The translations under genes were made by a program, and so were the position numbers. Positions 52,306-63,927 of a stretch of 64,000 bases of DNA are shown here, piece after piece (the stretch's first letter is position 1; each line of letters starts with the position of its first letter). Origin of the DNA: Perognathus longimembris pacificus (lineage: Eukaryota > Chordata > Mammalia > Rodentia > Heteromyidae); the NCBI RefSeq assembly GCF_023159225.1, contig NC_063166.1:50517649-50581648 (forward strand), read 5' to 3'. The notes under the pieces are model-generated. The model was given only the letters and a program-made list of their open reading frames with translations, was not told the DNA's origin and did no database searches.

Positions 52306-52699
52306 ACTATAATATTTGGGCTTATACCTCCATCTTAGTGATTATAGTGACCATTTTCCCTTGCCTCTTTCATTTTTCTTTTCTATCTTGTGTTGTATTG
52401 ATAACATTTTTATGTATTTCTATTTTGATCCTCTGCTCACTTGAAAGTTTTTCCTTTCATTGCTGTTGTTCAATGGCATTGATGCATACTAGACATTTTG
52501 TCTAGAAGTAATTCAATATGTCTTACTTCCTATATACCACAATGACTTTAACTTATTTTATCCTGCTTTATCCATGGTATAATTTCCAATATGCCCCTCC
52601 TCCTGTTGTTATTGTTTAGGTTTTTAATTTTACCTTTTTCACACTTCAAAACAGGTTTCCTTTTCAGCTTTAGAGCTACTAGATTGTTAACGTTTTGTT
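52306..52699. other. AT-rich intergenic DNA
   Basis: No gene or repeat recognised. Confidence 0.35.
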
Positions 52700-52843
52700 T
52701 AGCTTTTTAGGTTTTGTTTTTTGAGATGGCTCTCCCTATGCTTCCTAGACTAGACTTGAACTCCTGACTCAAGTGACCATCCTGTTTAAGTTTTCTGAAT
52801 GCTGGGACTATATGCAGGTGTTTACTACCATACCTGGCTAGGA
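52700..52843 (-). mobile_element. B1-like (7SL) monomer
   Basis: 'TTGAGATGGCTCTCCC', 'TTGAACTCCTGACTCAAG' and 'AATGCTGGGACTATATGC' in reverse orientation: a clear B1/proto-B1 order. Confidence 0.75.
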
Positions 52844-53026
52844 TCCTAATCTTGTCCTAAATAAAATCAAGTTTTTATTCCAGAGAAAGAAAGGAAGAGG
52901 AGATTGTGGTGAACTGAGAGATTTAGGACAAAAGCTCTACAGGAAGACTTCACTGCATCATTTCCTATCATTTACAAGGTTTACTATCTCCTTGTGTGAC
53001 CCTTAAAAAAAAAAAAAAAAAACCTG

Positions 53027-53215
53027 CCAGGCACCAGTGACTCATGCTTGTAATCTTTGTTATTCAACAGGCTGATAGCTGAGGACTGTTGTTCAAAGCC
53101 AGCCAAGGCAGGAAAGTCAGAAATGGAGCTGTGGCTCAAGTGGTAGTGTGCTATCCTTGGGTAAAAAAGCTCAGGGGCAGCACACAGGTCCTGAGTTCAA
53201 GCCCCAGGAATGCTC
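53027..53215 (+). mobile_element. 7SL/B1-Geo SINE, internally shortened
   Basis: 'CAGGCACCAGTGACTCATGC', then directly 'GGAGCTGTGGCTCAAGTGG' after a deletion of the second part of the left half. Confidence 0.7.
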
Positions 53216-54450
53216 TCCCCCCAAAAAAAACTTTGAGAAGAAAAAAGTGTAGACTGATAAAGAACCAAAGCGACCTCATTTCTATCCAATTGGGAAGAGG
53301 CAAGATTGGGAGATTTGTGATAGTGAAGCTCAAAACTGGCAAAAATCCTTACAATCCCCCAATTTTGAAGATTCATACAGAGAAACATAGCTTTGAGATG
53401 AGGTAGTGCTGCTTTGGCCATTCTTGTCATTATTATTTTGATGCTGGGAATTAACATGCCTATTATTTCAAACAGAAACCATTTGTTCTTTTCAAAACTC
53501 ATATCATCATTTAATATAAGCTTAAATTAAGAGAAGCTTAAGTTGAGAGACCCTGCTGGTCCCTCTTTCCTCAAAGAATCAGTTCTGGGTTAGCAAAGAG
53601 CAGGCTTAAATTTGGTTTTCATTTCAGTAGTAGTTATTTGTGATTCTTCTGGTTTGCCTATTCTAAAGTCTACTATCGTTTAAGCAAATTTACTTTTAAC
53701 TCTCCACTGAGTTTACCAAAGACAAGTAATCCTCCAGCAACTGGCAAGGCCGAAGATTAAGCCCCCTTGGGCAATTAAGTGTAACCCCAGGTTCAGCTGG
53801 TAGCTACAGTTTACATTCATTACAGCCATTTAGCAAGGTTCTACAGTTTCCACCCTCCTCTGAATGAGGATTTGTGTCCCTCATTAGCATTCCTGTATCT
53901 GGCTAGGATGTGATGACATATACCGCTGTCAGGCTGAGTCCCAGTATTATGAGATTAGGGCTGCAAATTTCACCCTTCTGCCACCCAGGGAACCTTCTAG
54001 GACTTGGCCTCTCTAGGCAGCTGTGCCAGTTTTTGAAGGGAAAGCTGGAACGGGTACCAGTAGGAAGTGTAAACAGAGTTGATTGTTATAAAATTGGAAA
54101 ATGGAGATTCGGTTTTGTACCAGGGATGCAAAAATGGATATAAAGGAACATCACTTCCAGGATCTTCAATTTGGTGACTTTTAAAGAGGGGCTACAGTTA
54201 TGGAGGTAATATGGTAGATTAGTTAATTCATGCTGCATAAATGCCCTCAGAAAAACAGTAGTGTTTAACAATGCAGCTCACACATCTGTGAGTGGGTTGA
54301 ACAACTTACCTGATTTCAATGTCTTCCTCATGTGTCTGGGTATCCACAAATCCAGCCTGGGCTGGGCTTGAGTGACTTGTCCCTATTTCACATTGCACTC
54401 ATTTTCTGTGGGATAGGCTGGTCACTTAGGCATCTCCTTCCCCTGGTGAT
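53216..54450. other. Unique intergenic DNA
   Basis: No gene, SINE or LTR recognised. The minus frame of 101 codons at 53197-53502 has no known features. Confidence 0.4.
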
Positions 54451-54460
54451 GATGGTTCAT

Positions 54461-54464
<4 letters not shown>

Positions 54465-54493
<29 letters not shown>

Positions 54494-54686
54494 GCCAGTC
54501 CTGGGCCTTGGACTCAGGGACTGAGCACTTTCCCTGGCTTCTTCCCGCTCAAGGCTAGCACTCCGCCACTTGAGCCACAGCGCCGCTTCTGGCCGTTTTT
54601 CTGTATATGTGGTGCTGGGGAATCGAACCTAGGGCCTCATGTATCCGAGGCAGGCACTCTTGCCACTAGGCTATCTCCCCAGCCCC
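54465..54686 (-). mobile_element. Young IDL-Geo SINE with perfect 14-bp target duplication
   Basis: 'GATGGTTCATTCTT' occurs at 54451-54464 and 54687-54700. The body is a near-perfect reverse copy of the young subfamily ('CCGCTCAAGGCTAGCACTCC'). Confidence 0.93.
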
Positions 54687-54899
54687 GATGGTTCATTCTT
54701 AAAGGAAGGTTTCATAAGTGCAGGCCAAGCTTTGGCTGCTTTCACACCCTCTGATATCCACTGGCCAAAACAAGTTCAGGTGTTTGGAAAGCATTCCACA
54801 CTATCAAGTTACATGCCAAATGACAAGATGCAGAAAGGGATGGAGAATTTAATGCAATCTGCCAGAGGGGACAAAGAGACTTGAAAATACATTTCTAAT

Positions 54900-55055
54900 T
54901 AATGATGTAGAAAGGAAATGAGCTAATAAAAAAAATCAGGAAAGGGATGGGTTGAGAATGTTGAAAGGGGTGACATTGGTCAAAATATATTTACATTTAT
55001 AAACTTCTTTGTTAAATGGTAATCCCTTTCTACAACTACCTAAAGAAGAAAAATT
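54900..55055 (+). mobile_element. L1 3'-end fragment
   Basis: 'GTTGAGAATGTTGAAAGG', 'AAACTTCTTTGTTAAATGG' and 'CTACAACTACCTAAAGAAG' parallel the L1 tail near 36020-36110. Confidence 0.55.
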
Positions 55056-55077
55056 GGCCCTTCATTAAAAAGAAGAA

Positions 55078-55272
55078 TAGAAGACTGTGGCATAGTGGTA
55101 GATTTCTTGCCTAGCATACATGAAGCCCTGGGTTCAATTCCTCAGTACCACATAAACAGAAAAAGCCAGAAGTAATGCTGTAGCTCAAGGGGTAGAGTGT
55201 TAGCCTTGGGCAAAAGAAGCTCAGGGACCGTGCCCAGGTCCTGAGTTCAAGCCCCAGGACTGGCAAAAACAA
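55078..55272 (+). mobile_element. Older IDL-Geo dimeric SINE
   Basis: 'GTGGCATAGTGGTAGATTTC' to 'CCCCAGGACTGGC', A/C-rich tail. Confidence 0.75.
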
Positions 55273-55373
55273 ACAAATATACTTAATACTGAGGGATCAT
55301 GAGATGGGTCAGCTGGAACTGAATTTAGAGTCATCTAAACCAGTGGTTCTCAGCCCTCAACCTAAGGTCTGAA

Positions 55374-55590
55374 TTTTTTTTTTCTGGTCCTGGGCACTGT
55401 CCCTGATTGTGCTCAAGGCTAGTGCTCTACCACTTGAGCCACAATGCCACTTCTGGCTTTTTCTGAGTAGTTTATTGAATATAACACTCTCACAGACTTT
55501 CCTCTGGGGCTGGCTTCAAACCATGATCCTGAGATCTCATCCTCCTGAGTAGCTAGGATTACAGACATGAACCATCACCACCAGCTCTGA
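55374..55590 (-). mobile_element. 7SL/B1-Geo dimeric SINE
   Basis: 'GCTCTACCACTTGAGCC' then 'GAGTAGCTAGGATTACAG' in reverse orientation. Confidence 0.75.
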
Positions 55591-55649
55591 ATTCTTCTTA
55601 ATGACATGTTTAAGATTTTATGGTGCTATAGTTTGGATTTGGGATATTT

Positions 55650-57010
55650 CCTCAAAAACCTGTGTGTGGAACCTACAGAAACAAAGGCTACCCTAATCTT
55701 TAACAAGGGAGCCAAAAAACTAGAATGGAAGAAAGCCTCTTCAACAAATGGTACTGGCAGAATTGGCTAAATATATGTAGAAAACTAAAGTTATATTCTT
55801 ATATATCACCCTGCACCAGGATCAATTCCAAATGGATCAAAGAACTTGAGGTAAAAGCAGATGCCCTGAAAATATTACAGGAAGGAATAGGAGAAACAGT
55901 AGGGCTCCTAGGCACAGGTCAAAACTTCCTAAGTAAATATTCAGAAACACAACAAATCGAAGAAAGGCTAGATAAATGACTCTACATGAAACTGCAGAGT
56001 TTGTACATGGCAAAGGACATAGCTAGCAAGATACATAGTAAGTCCACAGACTGGGAAAAGATCTTCACTAGCCATACAACAAACAAGGGCCTCATATGTA
56101 AAATATACCTACAGCTCAAGAAATTAATTTCCCCCCAAACAACCGCCCCATTAACAAGTATGCTAAAAGCTTAAAGAGAGACTTCTCTGAAGAGGAAATA
56201 AGAATAGCCAAGAGATACCTGAAGAAATGCTCAACATCTCTGGCCATAAAAGAAATGCAAATCAAAACAACACTGACATTCTACCTCACACCAGTTAGAA
56301 TGGCATTATGAAGAAATCTAATAACAGATGCAGGCAGGGATGTAGCCAAAGGAGAACACTACTACACTGTTGGTGGGAGTGCAAACTTGTTCACTCTAGA
56401 AAGCAGTATGGAGGTTCCTCAAAAGACTGAACATAGAGCTCCCCTATGATCCAGCAATCTCATTCCTGGATATTTACCCAAATGACCACAAACAAGCCCA
56501 TACTAAAGCTACCAGCACAACCATGTTCACTGCGGGGTTATTTACCATAGCTAAGATATGGAACCAAACCAGATACCCCTCAGTAGATGAATGGATCAAG
56601 AAGATGTGGTATATATACATAATGGTGTTCTATGCCTACATCAGAAAGAATGACATTCCCCTATTCATAAGAAAATGGAAAGCCCTGGAAAAAAGTTATA
56701 TTGAGTGAAGTAAGCCAAGCCCAAAGAAAAGTAGGTTGCATAATTTCCCTCATTTGTAAGAACTAGAATATGTATTGTCATTATGTTTAATGTACTAGAT
56801 GAATTTCCTTTGGTGTACCCCATGTGGTTACTGTATATGATTTTGGTTCACTGTATATTGTATATATGCTTACCTGAACTAGGGAAGGGAAAGCAAAATG
56901 AGGGAGGGTGTAACAAATATGACAAGAAATGTACTCACTACCTTATTATGTAACTGTACCCCCTCTGTACATCACCTTGTCAATAAAATTTAATTAAAAA
57001 ATAAACAAAA
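55650..57010 (+). mobile_element. 5'-truncated L1 with ORF2 C-terminal region and 3' UTR
   Basis: About 1.35 kb. Three broken + frames (55725-55979, 55986-56174, 56523-56708) carry L1 ORF2 C-terminal features, including the block around 'IAKIWNQTRYPSVDEWIKK' in the last one. The DNA 'ACACTGTTGGTGGGAGTGC' and 'GATCCAGCAATCTCATTCC' are hallmark L1 phrases. A 3' UTR follows to AATAAAA near 56980 and an A-rich tail. Frames are broken and the reverse transcriptase domain is absent, so it is dead. Confidence 0.88.
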
Positions 57011-57159
57011 GTAATTGCTAGATAAAAAGAAAAAAGAACTAGAATATGTCTATGACATTCTTAACAGGGGATCTCAACAACCCAATTGCTTAGTGCATAG
57101 GGCCATATATGATGAAGCCTATCAACATGAACTCCAAGATATGTAAACAAGTGGTTCTT

Positions 57160-57369
57160 TTTTTTTTTTTTTTTTTTGCTAGTCCTGGGCCTTGGACTCA
57201 GGGCCTAAGCACTGTACCTGGCTTCTTTTTGCTCAAGGCTAGCACTCTGCCACCTGAGCCACAGCGCCACTTCTGGCCATTTTCTGTATATATGGTGCTG
57301 GGGAATAGAACCCAGGGCTTCATGTATACGAGGCAAGCGCTCTTGCCACTAGGCTATATCCCCAGCCCC
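57160..57369 (-). mobile_element. IDL-Geo SINE with perfect 14-bp target duplication
   Basis: 'AACAAGTGGTTCTT' is at 57146-57159 and 57370-57383. The reverse dimer body is nearly intact. Confidence 0.92.
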
Positions 57370-57469
57370 AACAAGTGGTTCTTATTATGTCCTAAACATA
57401 GTTTTTTTTTCCCCTTACATTTCTCTTAGTTTTCTGTACCTTGTATCTTGTATATAAAATTATTTGACC

Positions 57470-57712
57470 AGGGGAAAGGAAAGGGTTTCACAGAAACAGC
57501 AGGTCAAAGGATGAACTAGTGTAACAATGATACTCACTTGACACTAGGTTGAACATGAACCTTACAACTTGGAGGGGGTTGGGATAGGGAGGGGTAAACT
57601 GGAGACAATGAGAGATGGAGTAACAGTGTTTAAAAACAAATGTAATCATTACCTTGTGTAACTGTAACCCTCTTGCTCATCACCTTTACAATAAAGATTT
57701 TTAAAATTTTTT
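57470..57712 (+). mobile_element. L1 3'-end fragment
   Basis: 'AATGTAATCATTACCTTG', 'GTAACCCTCTTGCTCATC' and AATAAAG, the same order as other L1 tails here. Confidence 0.6.
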
Positions 57713-57779
57713 TTAAAAAAAGAAGGAAGGGGGAGGATCAACTGTGCTCAAAGGGATTAGTGGAATCTTGGCCCCTTTC

Positions 57780-57985
57780 CTTCTTCTTCCTCTCCTTCTT
57801 CAGCTCTGGAGCGAGTTGTTTTGTACCACCAGGCGTTCTCACAATGAAGGGCTGCCTTACCACAAGCCCAAAAACAATGCAGCCAATCACGGTGGGGTCC
57901 CTCCAAAAGTGTGAACCGAAATAAGCCTCCTCTGTATTAGCTGGTTAGCCTGAGTATTTGATAGCATAACAGAAAACTGTCAAAT
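57780..57985 (+). mobile_element. MaLR-type LTR 3' fragment
   Basis: 'GTGAACCGAAATAAGCCTCC' followed by 'GATAGCATAACAGAAAACTG' matches the usual 3' end of MaLR (MT/ORR1/MLT1-like) LTRs. Confidence 0.55.
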
Positions 57986-60049
57986 ATATATTCATGGAAA
58001 GCCAAGAATTTCTGGGGAAATCCTGTCAAACTGAAAAAGCTCCATTACATTATGATTTCTTTCTGCTTAAAGACCTTTCATTTGAGATTTAAAAAAGTAT
58101 TTATTTAGATGAACTTGTTACTGTATCAAGATGACTACAAACAAGAGGTCACCACAGCTCAAGAACTTCCAGCTACGTTTCTTCACACCATGTAAAATCC
58201 TTTCTCCTGACCGCAGTCTACAAGTTCGTCCACGGAGGAATCTCCACTCACCTTTCTAACTTTCCTTTCATCTCCTTTCTCTCATTTCAGCATTCAGTCA
58301 GAAAAGCTTCGGTGCTGTTTCTTGCACTTGTCTAGTTTGGAACCTGTCCAATTGCAGTTCCTCTGTTAAATGCCTTTTCCCCCCCTGAATGCAGAATTCA
58401 AAATACCACCCTTCAGTCATTCTTGCCCTACTTATACTTTTATTCATTTGTGCCCCTAGCATGGTAAAACTACCCAAGGGCAAGAACTTTGTTTATGTTG
58501 TCCTCTAGTGTATTCTCAGTATACAGCACCAATCCAGAAACAGCAAGCACTGGAATCTGTATGAAGTAGGTCAATTTATATGTTTTATTATAAGATATAC
58601 ATTCACAGAAAAAACCCAGAGAAGAAAATACACCAGAATGCTGGAATGAAGATGTAACTCAGCTACCGAGCACTTGCCAAGTATGCGAAGAACCCTGCAT
58701 TCCATACCTAGCCCTGAGAAAAAGAAACTGCTAAGAAGACATAAATATACCAGAATTCACTTCCCAACCAAATGTGTAAGTGTCTTAAGAGAGATTTTAT
58801 ATACCTTAGTCTTGCAAAGAAAATGGAGCTAGTCTACTAGGCTAACAATGACCCTAACAATAACATTTAATATCCAAGTAAACAATGACAGTTCACCAAA
58901 AATCAAACTGTATCCATAGGTAATGGCCCTCTAAGGGTTTTTGCAGGGAAAGCAGGCTTGGAAGGGAAACTTGTCATTGGTCCCTTTATAGGTTGGTGAC
59001 ACAAAGCTCAGGGGAGTAGCTTTCTAATGTAAGATTAGGAGCATCTTATACAACATTAAATGGAGATGGCAAGTTGGTGAAGAGGTTATCAGCTGTCCTT
59101 CGGCATGACTGATGGAGGCTCTGATTTCAGAGGTTAACAAAGATTTGCTTTGGGGCTTATATGTGTTTTCCTAAGTCTCTCAGAGCTGATAGATAAATGT
59201 GTTGCCATCTTTTGCTGGCACTTCTAGTGTGTAGGTGCAGCTGGATGAGGCGCAGCCACAAAGGCAATCCCAGTGTTATCATTAATGGTGACTTTGTGTC
59301 ACAGATGATGACTTCGTATTTAGGGAAGGCTGCTTAATTTGTCTCTTGCAAACATGAAGCCTCTTAAAACTATTATGTACTAAACATTGTCTGGAAAATT
59401 CTCTTCTTTTGTAACCCCGTCCTTCTTGAGGAAGAGCAGCAGTCTGGAATTAAAAGAATAAAAAAGAGATTCAAATGAAGAAATGCTTCTTTCCACTACA
59501 TTTGTATTCATTCTGACTGTGATGGGGAGAGGGACAACAAAAAAGACATTATGGTATTGCCAAGGGAAAACACATGTATTAAAAACAAAAGTCTAAGTGA
59601 ATAGATGCTGAGTAAGCCATAAGGAATGAGGGTGGCGGTGAGGTTTGGCTTCCTGTCGTTTGTACACAAGTATCCCCATTTACTTATTGCCCGACACAAA
59701 CAGAGGAGGTAACAAAGAGTTCGAAATCTTATGCATAATGGTAAGAAAGTGACTTCATCTCACTTACCATCTGGTCAGCTCAGCCTATTTTTAAGGCAAA
59801 GGATTAATCATTTGTTAGGTATATTAAGTCCTGTTCTTTACAACCTGCCTCAGTACATACCCTACATCCTATTTCTGTAGCTTTGCTTCTTTCCAATATA
59901 TATAAATTCCATTTTTATTTTGGAACATCTCTGGGGAAATGGTCATGCATGTCACAAAATTAATGACTTATCCATACTTTTCTCAGTAAATAAAAAGAAT
60001 ACTTACATGAGACCATCAAAGTAAGGTTGTGGCCAGGCAAGGTGCTATA
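57986..60049. other. Mostly unrecognised intergenic DNA with one ID remnant
   Basis: An ID-like monomer lies at about 58645-58730 ('GAAGATGTAACTCAGC', A-rich tail). No other repeat or gene is recognised; frames are under 75 codons. Confidence 0.35.
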
Positions 60050-60620
60050 TGTTACGGGGTTCAAGGGAGGAGATTCCACATCTCTCCAAGAGTCCACCAC
60101 TCAGAGATAGTCTCAAGCAAAAAAGATGGATTTATTGGGGAAGCAAAAAGCGAACTGACCAGCCAAGGACTCAGCACAGACTTGGGAGCTGAAACCTCGA
60201 TATTATAACATGGGCTGACCAGCCAGGGACACAGTGCAGACTCAGGAGCTAACACTGTGACCCTGAGCAGTCCTCAAATTGGGGTTCAGAAAGGCAAATA
60301 CCACATGGTCAAGCCTGCCACACGCAGGTGGCCAATGAGGTTACAACACTTACAGAGAAACTACATAGTCATGTCAGGTCACACGCAGGTGGCCAATGGA
60401 GTTACTTCCTGCCACATAGTATCTGTTTGAACTAACCTATCATTTTAGTTAGAATTGGAGCGCAAATTTGGTGGGCCCCACACAAAGCAGGTGGGTATGC
60501 TTACTCATGGGAGTTGGGGTAATGCTGCTCCTTGATGGAAGGGCACAGGTTTACTATTGTTAACCTTGAATGTTCCACAATGCAGGTGGTCAAGCAGTTT
60601 ACACAATCTTATCACAGCAA
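60050..60620 (-). mobile_element. Solo LTR, minus orientation, with two 60-bp tandem duplications
   Basis: The + strand starts TGTTACGGGG, the reverse complement of an LTR end in CCCCGTAACA. Its poly(A) signal on the minus strand is near 60132-60137, and 'AAGAGTCCACCACTCAGAG' matches the 3' part of the LTR at 51474. Two 60-bp duplications lie inside: 'CTGACCAGCCA' at 60155 and 60215, and 'CACACGCAGGTGGCCAATG' at 60319 and 60380. The far end is not certain. Confidence 0.65.
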
Positions 60621-60934
60621 AGGGGACCTTCCCTTGATCAGTATATACCTGTAATCCCAGACCTGGGAGGGTAAGGTGGAATCTTTCATTTGAGACCCAA
60701 TCTGGTTTACATAGTTATACCTTGTCACCAAAACATAAACAAAAAGCAGAGGTTGTTGGTGTAAGAAGAAAGGATTGTACATTATTAGTATCACCATTTT
60801 GGAAAGAAATGTGACTGTTTCATCAACTCCCTCCCCTCCTCCCAGCCCCTAATCCTCAAACATTATGCCCCAGAATTTCATCTCCTTGTAAATAGCTCAA
60901 AATAAGTCTTAAAAGCACTTCACAATAGCAGAAT

Positions 60935-61129
60935 GTCAGTGGCTCACACCTATAATCCTAACCACTCAGGAAGCTGAGATCTGAGAATCATAGTCCAAAG
61001 CCAGCCCAGGCGGATCCACTCCAATTAACTAAAAGCTGGAAGCGAAGCTGTGTCTCAAGTGTTCGAGCTCCAGCCTTGAGGGAAAAAGCTAAAGGACAGC
61101 ACACAGGACCTGAGTTCCAGCCTCAGAAC

Positions 61130-61170
<41 letters not shown>
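60935..61170 (+). mobile_element. 7SL/B1-Geo SINE with (CA)n tail
   Basis: 'GTCAGTGGCTCACACC' and 'AGGAAGCTGAGATCTGAG' begin it. The tail is a (CA)n microsatellite at 61135-61170. Confidence 0.75.
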
Positions 61171-61173
<3 letters not shown>

Positions 61174-61311
61174 TCCTATCTATCCATCTATCTACTATCT
61201 ATCATCTGTCTATATATTTATCCTTTTTCTGTTATAAGGATCTGAAGTTAGGGCCTCACATTTGCTCATCCTGCTCTATCACTTGAGACATCTCCAGCCC
61301 AAAAGCTGTGG

Positions 61312-61312
61312 T

Positions 61313-61349
<37 letters not shown>
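61312..61349. repeat. (TG)n microsatellite
   Basis: Perfect TG tract, followed by AT-rich sequence. The preceding DNA at 61220-61300 looks like a decayed reverse SINE. Confidence 0.9.
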
Positions 61350-61351
<2 letters not shown>

Positions 61352-62194
61352 ATATAACATACATATATAATAGATAAATATATAATGAATAAATAATATA
61401 TATGTATGTGTTTTTTCAATTCAGACACAAATGATCAAGTTGCCCCCTTATAAACTTTGAACTAGTTTAGACTTTATGGATTAACAATGACATTTTCACA
61501 AAACTTTGAAGATTATTTATTTTTAAGATTTTTTTTTCGGTATGAGTGACCAAAAATATTTTTCATTTGCTATTTCATAGAGTTGTTGCACCTAATCCTC
61601 AGAGAATACATTCCTCAAACCCTCTCCCCCATGGATGCATGAGACCCTGAATTTTACCAAGCCCTATATGCACACCTCACAGAGTTTAATTTATCAAATA
61701 GACATAGTAAGAGACTAACAGTAATAACAATAAAGTAGAACAATCATTATAGCATGCACTAATATGAATAGTAATAAAAGCCATGTGAAGGGAGGGAGGG
61801 ATGTAAACCATACCAGCAGCGGAAATATCTTCCTTGGTCTGCCTTCCGCCAGCAGTGCAGGGGAGGCCTGTCTCAGAGCATCAAGGTCTCGGGGCAACAA
61901 GGTCTACTCTACAAACACCCGGAGAGCATGCTGAGATATGATCTGACTTTTGCAATGTTATCCCACTTTATTTCCAGCTAAAATGAATTCACTGGACAGC
62001 ATTTGTGGCGGTTTCTGCTTGCAAAGTAATTTCAGAAGATTGAAGACTGGCTGTCTGGATGTCAAGATTGTGAATGCCTTCCATCTTTTCCTTCTTTACA
62101 TTTACATTCTGTCCAACCTCAGCATACTTCAGAGCTATCTCCTCATTGTTGTCATCCCTGACATCAGCTGTTTAGAACTCTTGTTGCTACTAAA
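61350..62194. other. AT-rich intergenic DNA with an old unassigned repeat
   Basis: The stretch near 61600-61800 ('ATTATAGCATGCACTAAT', 'GTAATAAAAGCCATGTG') resembles a widespread old mammalian repeat that I cannot name. No gene seen. Confidence 0.3.

Positions 62195-62227
<33 letters not shown>
62195..62227. repeat. (CA)n microsatellite
   Basis: Perfect CA tract of about 16 units. Confidence 0.9.
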
Positions 62228-62229
<2 letters not shown>

Positions 62230-62289
62230 GAATATGCATACTTTTGTGTGTGTCCATGAACACAGGAAGCAGAATGAGCAGCAGGATTT

Positions 62290-62397
62290 CTCTTTTTTTG
62301 AGACAGACTAGCCCACGATGGCCTTGACCTCTCAAACTTCCTATCTCAACCTTCTAGGTTGTAAAGGTTATGTGTGTGTGCCACCATGTTGGCTAGT
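62290..62397 (-). mobile_element. B1-like (7SL) monomer
   Basis: 'TTTTTTTGAGACAGACTAGC', 'GATGGCCTTGACCTCTC' and 'GTGCCACCATGTTGGC' in reverse orientation. Confidence 0.7.
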
Positions 62398-62699
62398 AGG
62401 AACCTTTTGGTGTCCCTAAAACTAGTGACTGGAGAGAACAGATTTTTACCTCTTGGGCTGAGCTGTATCTCAGAATCTCTTGGGTCTCTCACAAGCCATC
62501 AGGTACTCAGTCAGGTGACACAGCAAGATTTCTCCTGGAAGATCTGAAATGCAGGAGTCCAACACTGGCAAAGTGATTTTTTTCCTCTGCAAATTCAGCT
62601 GGTCTGGTAATAAAGTCATACTTTTGGGGTAAAATGTGGCCTGGGAGAACAATGCCCTCAGGGCAAGGGGGCCTGTCTTCAGGGACAAAAGGTAAAATT

Positions 62700-62790
62700 C
62701 TTTTTTTCTTTTTTTATGGTACTGGGGTTTGTGCTCAGGGCCTTGTGCTTGCTAGGCAGGCTTTCTACACTTGAACCACACTCTCTGCTT
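62700..62790 (-). mobile_element. ID-like SINE monomer
   Basis: 'GGTACTGGGGTTTGTGC' and 'TTGCTAGGCAGGC' after a T-rich stretch. Confidence 0.55.
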
Positions 62791-63419
62791 TAATTTTTGC
62801 TTTAATTGCTGTTTAGACGGGAATCTTACACTTTTTGCCCACCCAAAAAGAAGTCACAATTCTCTCAAAGAAAAACTCCATAAAGACTTTTTGATCCAGA
62901 TGGTTCTAAAGAGCAGAACTCCATGCTCACGTACACACTGCAGCCTAAAGATGCCAAGGATTTCTCTCCTTCAAGGCAGGAGGGGGGAGAGGGAGCAGAT
63001 ACCACAGTCCAGACATTCTAGAACTGAATCATTCCTTATAAAATAACTATTGATAATCCTGTTTGTATCAGGAAACCAAGGCTTACCAAAGTTTAGTAAA
63101 CTTTACATTTTGTTTAGGGGGGGGGCCTCAAATGTCCCCCCTCTTTTAACTTCAAAGACTTCGGTAAATTCTATATCCACAGTGGTGCAATCCTTGTCTG
63201 GGATATGAGAAGACCTTTAGCAGCGATGCCTGGAATTTCTTAGGCATCAACTCCAGTGACAGGGGTAGTTTTGGTGGGAGCACATTGTCTGCATTGAGTC
63301 CTGGGAAGCGAACGGTGGTAGGCCAACAATAATACGGTATACCAGGAAATAAGGAGACCTGAGAGGTCAGCAAACACATCCATTTGAGTAAAGTCATTAT
63401 TTACGCTGCCATGCTATAC
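62791..63419. other. Unique intergenic DNA
   Basis: No gene or repeat recognised; a G-run lies near 63116-63126. Confidence 0.4.
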
Positions 63420-63625
63420 TGGATTTAAAAACATTTATTATGAAAACGGCCAAGCATTCAAAACAAGAATATGCAATGAGACCCCACAGGTCCATCACCC
63501 AGTTTCCATAGTTACATAGATGTTACCACATTTGCTTCACCTTCCCTATATTTTTTTCTTGCTAAAGGGTTTTAAAGCAAATCCAATGCATGTGATTTGA
63601 CCCTCTGACTACTTTACTATTTAGC
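63420..63625. repeat. Old interspersed repeat, class unassigned
   Basis: 'GGTCCATCACCCAGTTTCC' and 'GTTTTAAAGCAAATCCAATG' match phrases of an ancient mammalian repeat that I recognise but cannot name safely. Confidence 0.4.
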
Positions 63626-63927
63626 TATCATACCCATCATCAAAGCCAATGTGGCTGAGACTCAGGTAAGGTCTTTAGCTCAGGGAGAAGTTGAGGGCAT
63701 AACAGGAAGTGTCCCTCTCTTTGGGTCATACTGAGCAGATTCTGCACCTGAGAACAAGCATCTCCTAGAGACTGCTCCCCTGAGGTGCCTCCCTGGGCTC
63801 ATAGCAGTACCAACTGCTCTTAAGCACTGAATTTGTCCTGACTTGGACTGGCAGAGATAGTCCATCTGAGACAGTCTCATTTAATCTGGCTCTGATAGTA
63901 AAGTCACTGAAGGAGTTATCTATGCCA

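Noticed and set aside
55725..56708. Protein-coding gene from three consecutive + strand frames
   Set aside because: They are broken pieces of L1 ORF2 in a 5'-truncated element.
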